DNA of 64,000 bases from Bryobacteraceae bacterium (GTDB lineage: Bacteria; Acidobacteriota; Terriglobia; Bryobacterales; Bryobacteraceae), in NCBI GenBank assembly GCA_947458745.1, contig CANGYQ010000002.1, positions 372,001 through 436,000 of the forward strand, given 5' to 3'. Under the pieces are notes generated by a model. It was not told where the DNA came from and did not search any database. It saw only the letters and a list, made by a program, of their open reading frames with translations. Positions 59,947 to 64,000 of the stretch are shown here, in pieces. Position 1 is the first letter of the stretch; the number at the start of each line of letters is the position of its first letter. A program made the translations under genes and the position numbers.

Positions 59947-60798
59947 ATGCTGAGGTGGCTGGAATACCTCCTGGCGCGCGGCGTGCTCGCCAGCCTCGCC
60001 GTCGGCCCCCCGGCCCTAGCCCGCTTCTACGCCGGCCTGCTGGACCGACTGGTGCCTCGCCTGCGCCGCATCGCGCTCCGCAATTTGGCCGTCACCGGCA
60101 TGCCAATTCAAACGGCCGATGGCGTCTATGAATCCATCGCCCGCCTGCTCTATGGCTTTGCGCGGCTGCCGCAAATCAACCAGAGCAATGTCCACCAATG
60201 GATCCGCTACGAAGGCTTTGAGCATTTTGAAGAAGCCCAGCGCCGCGGCAAAGGCGTGCTGTTCGCCACCGGACATCTGGGCAACTGGGAGCTCTCCGCC
60301 TACGCCCACGCGCTGATGACGGAGCCGATGTATGTCGTCGTCCGTCCGCTCGACAACCCACGCATCGACCGTTTGGTGGAACAGCGCCGGTCCGGCAGCG
60401 GCAACCGCATCATCGGCAAAAAGGACCTGCTGCGCGGGGTATTGAAAGCACTGGCTGCCAACGAAGCGGTCGGCATTTTGCTCGACCAGAATGCGGGCCT
60501 CGACGACGGCGTGTTCGTCGATTTCTTCGGCCTCAAAGCTTCCGCCAATGTGGGCTTCACCAAGCTCGCCCAACGCACCGGCGCGGCCGTAATTCCCGGC
60601 TTTGCAGTCTGGTCACCGGCGGAGCGGCGCTACATCCTGCGCTTCTACCCGATTGTCGAGATGACCGGTGACATCGTGGCCGATACGCAGTCGCTGCAAG
60701 CAGCACTCGAAGCCGCCATTCGCGAGTACCCGGATCAGTGGCTCTGGATCCACCGCCGCTGGAAAACCCGCCCCCCCGGCGAGCCACCGCTCTACTAG
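59947..60798 (+). CDS. LpxL/HtrB-type lysophospholipid (lipid A) acyltransferase
   Basis: A 283-residue membrane-associated acyltransferase: hydrophobic N-terminus, the catalytic GHLGNWELSAYAH (H-x4-E), VVVRPLDNPRIDRLVEQRRS, GILLDQNAGLDDGVFVDFFG and WLWIHRRWKTRPPGE, the usual end motif of KDO2-lipid A acyltransferases. It would add a secondary acyl chain to lipid A or a related lipid at the inner membrane. GTG 59941 is an alternative start two codons upstream. Confidence 0.88.
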   Translation: MLRWLEYLLARGVLASLAVGPPALARFYAGLLDRLVPRLRRIALRNLAVTGMPIQTADGVYESIARLLYGFARLPQINQSNVHQWIRYEGFEHFEEAQRRGKGVLFATGHLGNWELSAYAHALMTEPMYVVVRPLDNPRIDRLVEQRRSGSGNRIIGKKDLLRGVLKALAANEAVGILLDQNAGLDDGVFVDFFGLKASANVGFTKLAQRTGAAVIPGFAVWSPAERRYILRFYPIVEMTGDIVADTQSLQAALEAAIREYPDQWLWIHRRWKTRPPGEPPLY

Positions 60799-60848
60799 GC
60801 GGCCTCGCCAGTAGCCGCTGAGCGCTCAACTTGCGACAATGGATCGAG

Positions 60849-61649
60849 ATGATTGAACATTTGCGCCCTGGCGCGCATGCCCGCAACACCCGTGTCGTTT
60901 TGTTTGACTTCGATGGCACGTTGTCCCTGATCCGTTCCGGTTGGGTGGAAGTGATGGTCCCGATGATGGTGGAGATCCTGGCTGATCTCAAAAGCGGCGA
61001 GAGCGAAGAAGAACTCCGCACCGTCGTCGAAGAATACGTCGGGCGCCTGACGGGCAAAGAGACCATCTACCAGATGATTGAATTCGCCGGCCACATCGAA
61101 AAGCGCGGCGGGCAGCCGGAAGACCCCAAGGTCTACAAGAAGATGTACCTGGACCGGCTGTGGGACATCATCAAGGACCGTGTCGAAGCACTGCGCACCG
61201 GCAAAGCATCGCCCGAACAGTATCTCGTCCCCGGTTCCCGCCAGTTGCTGGAAACGCTGAAGGCTCGCGGCCTGAAGCTCTACCTGGCCAGTGGCACTGA
61301 TGAAGAGTTCGTCAAGGACGAGGCGCGGCTGCTGGATGTCTACCGTTACTTTGACGGCGTCTACGGCGCCCTCGACGATTACAAGAGCTTCTCCAAGGCC
61401 ATCCTGATCAAGCGCATCATCGAGTCAGCCGAGTATTCCGGGCCCGAGTTCTTGGGCTTTGGCGATGGCTACGTCGAGATCGAGAATGTGAAGGAAGTGG
61501 GCGGCGTCGCTGTGGGCGTGGCCAGCAAGGAGCCGGAGTGCCTGGAGATCGACTCCTGGAAGCGGGACCGGCTGGCCGGCGTGGGTGCTGACTGGATGGT
61601 GGCCAACTATCTGGCGCATGACCAGTTGATGCAGACCTTGTTCCACTAG
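60849..61649 (+). CDS. HAD-superfamily phosphatase
   Basis: A 266-residue HAD hydrolase. Motif I is VVLFDFDGTLSLI, motif II lies in LKLYLASGTDEEF and motif IV in FLGFGDGYVEIENVKEVGG. A long helical cap sits between motifs I and II. It dephosphorylates a small molecule, most likely a sugar phosphate in view of the downstream PfkB and ROK kinases. An in-frame TTG at 60831 is an alternative start. It begins a rightward cluster that ends beyond the window. Confidence 0.85.
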   Translation: MIEHLRPGAHARNTRVVLFDFDGTLSLIRSGWVEVMVPMMVEILADLKSGESEEELRTVVEEYVGRLTGKETIYQMIEFAGHIEKRGGQPEDPKVYKKMYLDRLWDIIKDRVEALRTGKASPEQYLVPGSRQLLETLKARGLKLYLASGTDEEFVKDEARLLDVYRYFDGVYGALDDYKSFSKAILIKRIIESAEYSGPEFLGFGDGYVEIENVKEVGGVAVGVASKEPECLEIDSWKRDRLAGVGADWMVANYLAHDQLMQTLFH

Positions 61650-61659
61650 GACATCCGCC

Positions 61660-62643
61660 TTGAGCCGCTACCGTACCTTTGACCGCTCCCGGCTGAGCAT
61701 ACTGCCGTTGGCTGAGCGCACGAACGATCTGCCGCTGGAGCGCTGGCTATCGCTTGACGAGCCCGTGCCCGCCTTTGAGCATCCGGACCTGGCCACCATC
61801 GCCTCGCGCCTGAAGGCCGCGCAGGAGTTGGGGTCCACGCGGCTGCTCATCATGGGCGCGCACGTATTGCGGGCTGGCGTCAACCGCCATTTGATCGACC
61901 TGATGGAACGCGGCGCAATCGACCACATCGCCATGAATGGTGCGGGAGCGATCCATGACTACGAAGTGGCCCGCATCGGGGCCACCACCGAAAGTGTGGC
62001 GCGCTATATCGCCAGTGGACAGTTCGGACTGTGGCAGGAAACCGGAGAACTGAACGATTGGATCAGTGAAGCCGCGGCGCTGGAGCTGGGTCTGGGCGAA
62101 AACATCGGCCGCCGCATCGCCTCCAGCAGCTACCCGCACAAGGACTTGAGCGTGTTCGCCGCCGCCTACCGGCTGGGCGTTCCCGTCACCGTGCATGTGG
62201 GTGTCGGCTACGACATCCTGCATGAACACCCCAACTGCGATGGCGCCGCGCTCGGTTCCGCCAGCTATCGCGATTTTCTGATTTTGGCCGCCACGATGGA
62301 GCGTCTGGAAGGCGGCGTGATGCTGAACTTCGGTTCCGCCATCATGGGGCCGGAGGTCTACTTGAAAGCGCTGGCGATGTCGCGCAACGTCGCCCATCAG
62401 CACCATCGCACCATCAAGAACTTCTCCACCGCCGTGTTTGATCTGGTGCCCATCCACGGCGACATCCACCGCGAACTCCCCAAGTCTGACCCGGGCTATT
62501 ATTTCCGCCCCCACAAGACCATCCTGGTCCGCACCGTGGCCGACGGGGGCGAAAGCTTCTACGTCTGTGGTGACCATCGCGCGACCCTGCCCGCCCTGCG
62601 CCGAGCGATCATCGCCGCGCCGGAGGCTCTGGAGACGGCATGA
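61660..62643 (+). CDS. Deoxyhypusine-synthase-like protein, function unknown
   Basis: A 327-residue protein starting at TTG with AGGA nine bases upstream. The pattern follows the deoxyhypusine synthase fold: LLIMGAHVLRAGVNRHLIDL, IDHIAMNGAGAIHDYEVARI, DLSVFAAAYRLGVPVTVHV and GGVMLNFGSAIMGPEVYLK line up with the NAD-binding and dimer segments of that family. Bacteria lack eIF5A, so the true reaction is something else, perhaps NAD-linked chemistry on a polyamine or sugar. It lies between a HAD phosphatase and a PfkB kinase, with an ATGA overlap to the latter. The fold call is by eye and needs profile comparison. Confidence 0.6.
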   Translation: MSRYRTFDRSRLSILPLAERTNDLPLERWLSLDEPVPAFEHPDLATIASRLKAAQELGSTRLLIMGAHVLRAGVNRHLIDLMERGAIDHIAMNGAGAIHDYEVARIGATTESVARYIASGQFGLWQETGELNDWISEAAALELGLGENIGRRIASSSYPHKDLSVFAAAYRLGVPVTVHVGVGYDILHEHPNCDGAALGSASYRDFLILAATMERLEGGVMLNFGSAIMGPEVYLKALAMSRNVAHQHHRTIKNFSTAVFDLVPIHGDIHRELPKSDPGYYFRPHKTILVRTVADGGESFYVCGDHRATLPALRRAIIAAPEALETA

Positions 62644-63635
62644 CGGTAGCGGAGATTGTCGGCGCATTCCCACGCTTGTCGGTGCTGGTAGTGGGCGACA
62701 TTTGCCTGGACCACTGGTGCACCTACGACCCCGCCGAAGCTGAGCCGTCCCGTGAAACCGGCATCCCGCGGCTGGCCGTCACTTCCTCCATCTCCACGCC
62801 GGGGGCCGCCGGAACCGTGGCCAACAATCTGGTCACGCTGGGTGCGCGCGAAGTGGCGGTGATGGGCGTGGTGGGTGACGACGGCCACGGCTATGAATTG
62901 ATGCGGGAGCTCAGCCATCGTCAGATCGGCACCGGACTGATCTGCCGTACGCCCCTGATCCGCACCTTCACCTACACGAAGATCATCAATGGACGCAATG
63001 GCGAAGAGGATCGGCCGCGCATCGATTTCATCAACACCTCCCCGCTGCCCCCATCCATCGAACAAGAGTTGGTGGGGCGGGTGAACAATCACGCAAAGCA
63101 TTTTGATGTGGTCATCATCAGTGATCAGGCCGAAACCAACACGGGTGGCGTGGTGACGCCACTGCTCCGGGAGGCACTTTCACAGGTCGCCCGGACCCAG
63201 CCCGGGCGTGTGTTCTGGGCCGATTCCCGGCGGCGCCTGGAGCATTTCCGGCACATCACGCTGAAGCCCAATGAAGACGAAGTGCGCGGCGCATTTGAGC
63301 GCGCGGCGCTGAGCAGCTTCAGTGAGCTACGCGCACACACGCGCGCCCCGGCGTTAATCGTCACTAGCGGCGGCACGGGCGCCAAGGTAACCACGGCCGA
63401 CGGCGAATGGCACGTCCCCACGCGGCCCGTAGCCCAACCAGTGGACATCTGCGGCGCGGGGGATAGCTTCAACGCCGGCGGCGCACTCACGCTCGCCATC
63501 ACCGGCGATCCGTTGCAAGCAGCCTACGTTGGCAATCTGGTGGCCTCGATCACGATCATGCAGAAGGGCACGGGCTCCGCCACGCCACAGCAGGTGATCG
63601 CCGCGGCGCAAGAGGTTCCCGGGCCGGTATGCTGA
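62640..63635 (+). CDS. PfkB-family carbohydrate kinase (HldE-kinase-like)
   Basis: A 331-residue ribokinase-fold kinase. N-terminal VLVVGDICLDHWCTYDP and TPGAAGTVANNLVTLGA bind substrate, and the C-terminal DICGAGDSFNAGGALTLA holds the anion hole and catalytic Asp. Overall layout resembles the kinase half of HldE (heptose-7-phosphate kinase), but no nucleotidyltransferase half is fused. Translationally coupled to the deoxyhypusine-synthase-like gene and overlapping the ROK gene start. Confidence 0.87.
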   Translation: MTVAEIVGAFPRLSVLVVGDICLDHWCTYDPAEAEPSRETGIPRLAVTSSISTPGAAGTVANNLVTLGAREVAVMGVVGDDGHGYELMRELSHRQIGTGLICRTPLIRTFTYTKIINGRNGEEDRPRIDFINTSPLPPSIEQELVGRVNNHAKHFDVVIISDQAETNTGGVVTPLLREALSQVARTQPGRVFWADSRRRLEHFRHITLKPNEDEVRGAFERAALSSFSELRAHTRAPALIVTSGGTGAKVTTADGEWHVPTRPVAQPVDICGAGDSFNAGGALTLAITGDPLQAAYVGNLVASITIMQKGTGSATPQQVIAAAQEVPGPVC

Positions 63636-64000
63636 CACTCGCGCTCGACATCGGCGGCACCAAATTCTCAGCTGCTTTGTTTGACGACAACCGCATGATC
63701 CGCCGCCACAGCCAGGCGACGGACCGTGAGGGCGGCATGGAATGGATGCTGGCGCAACTGGCGGCCCTGGGCCAGAGCTGGCAGCCGTTTGACCGCTGCG
63801 GCATCGGTTTCGGTGGCCCGGTCCTGTTCGATCAGCAGCGCGTCGCACTTTCAACGCACGTCGGCGGCTGGAGCGATTTCGATTTCACGGCCTGGGCGGC
63901 GTCTCAGTTTGGCGTGCCCACCGTGATGGACAACGATGCCAACGTGGGCGCGATGGGCGAAGGTGTCCATGGAGCGGGCCGGGGCTGCCGGCCACTGTTC
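63629..64000 (+). CDS. ROK-family sugar kinase or regulator, 3' end outside window
   Basis: Open frame of 124 codons from ATG 63629 to the right edge. LTLALDIGGTKFSAALFDD is the ATP phosphate-1 motif, and GIGFGGPVLF followed by TVMDNDANVGAMGEGVHGAG is the ROK core with the catalytic Asp. No N-terminal helix-turn-helix is present, so it is a kinase rather than a repressor. It phosphorylates a hexose such as glucose or a hexosamine. It overlaps the PfkB stop by 7 bases. Confidence 0.88.
   Translation, partial: MLTLALDIGGTKFSAALFDDNRMIRRHSQATDREGGMEWMLAQLAALGQSWQPFDRCGIGFGGPVLFDQQRVALSTHVGGWSDFDFTAWAASQFGVPTVMDNDANVGAMGEGVHGAGRGCRPLF

Noticed and set aside
1-64000. tRNA, rRNA or CRISPR loci
   Set aside because: No cloverleaf-like segments, rRNA cores or regularly spaced short repeats were seen; the repeats found are protein-coding or simple inverted repeats.

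Overview
The window looks like the chromosome of an Acidobacteriota bacterium, most likely of the Bryobacterales/Solibacter lineage. This is an inference from content: high GC, a secreted protein of YTAP-type Ig repeats, a TonB-dependent receptor with an N-terminal carboxypeptidase-regulatory domain, an exosortase/EpsI pair with a VPEP-tailed substrate, and a PadR plus permease-prefix-domain pair. I see no rRNA, tRNA, CRISPR array or intact insertion sequence. Genes are tightly packed, often with 4-base ATGA start/stop overlaps.

Layout. 1-13.7 kb is an envelope and surface region. It holds a partial Ig-repeat exoprotein running off the left edge, a WecA/MraY-type glycosyl-phosphate transferase, a PrsT-like TPR lipoprotein, a PEP-CTERM protein with a clear promoter and terminator, a NusG/UpxY-like antiterminator, a secreted protein of eight 32-residue two-cysteine repeats, and a divergent operon of exosortase, EpsI and three secreted proteins. 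13.9-19.2 kb carries sugar-nucleotide genes (a GHMP kinase-UDPGP pyrophosphorylase fusion and a degenerate GalU-like protein) and a phosphodiester-glycosidase-like protein.

19.6-29.0 kb is the most distinctive part: five genes joined by 1- or 4-base overlaps, encoding a MotA/TolQ/ExbB channel protein, a membrane-anchored CobN-like chelatase, a TonB-dependent receptor, a DUF2149 protein and a DUF4198-like protein with a His-rich segment. The gene set recalls the Bacteroidota hmu haem-uptake/dechelatase locus and suggests an acidobacterial tetrapyrrole or metal acquisition machine.

29.0-42.7 kb is a nitrogen-compound catabolic region around a 29-base divergent promoter gap. Leftward are a deaminase, FAD oxidase, creatininase-family hydrolase, CocE-type hydrolase, ABC ATPase and permease, and DUF3891. 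Rightward are an amidase and an NMT1-like binding lipoprotein, followed by RidA, a formamidase-family protein and an AtzH/HpxZ-like protein. A leftward FtcD is paired with an imidazolonepropionase-like protein that lacks its metal ligands.

42.7-64 kb is mainly housekeeping: thioredoxin-fold protein, pseudouridine synthase, xseB, ispA, tlyA, nadK, a Glt-type symporter, padR with membrane protein, a LacD-type aldolase, an MBL-RibF fusion, DUF1844, a DUF2306 gene that appears frameshifted, an S9 peptidase, thrC, a lipid A-type acyltransferase, and a sugar-phosphate-like operon (HAD, deoxyhypusine-synthase-like, PfkB, ROK) that leaves the window on the right.
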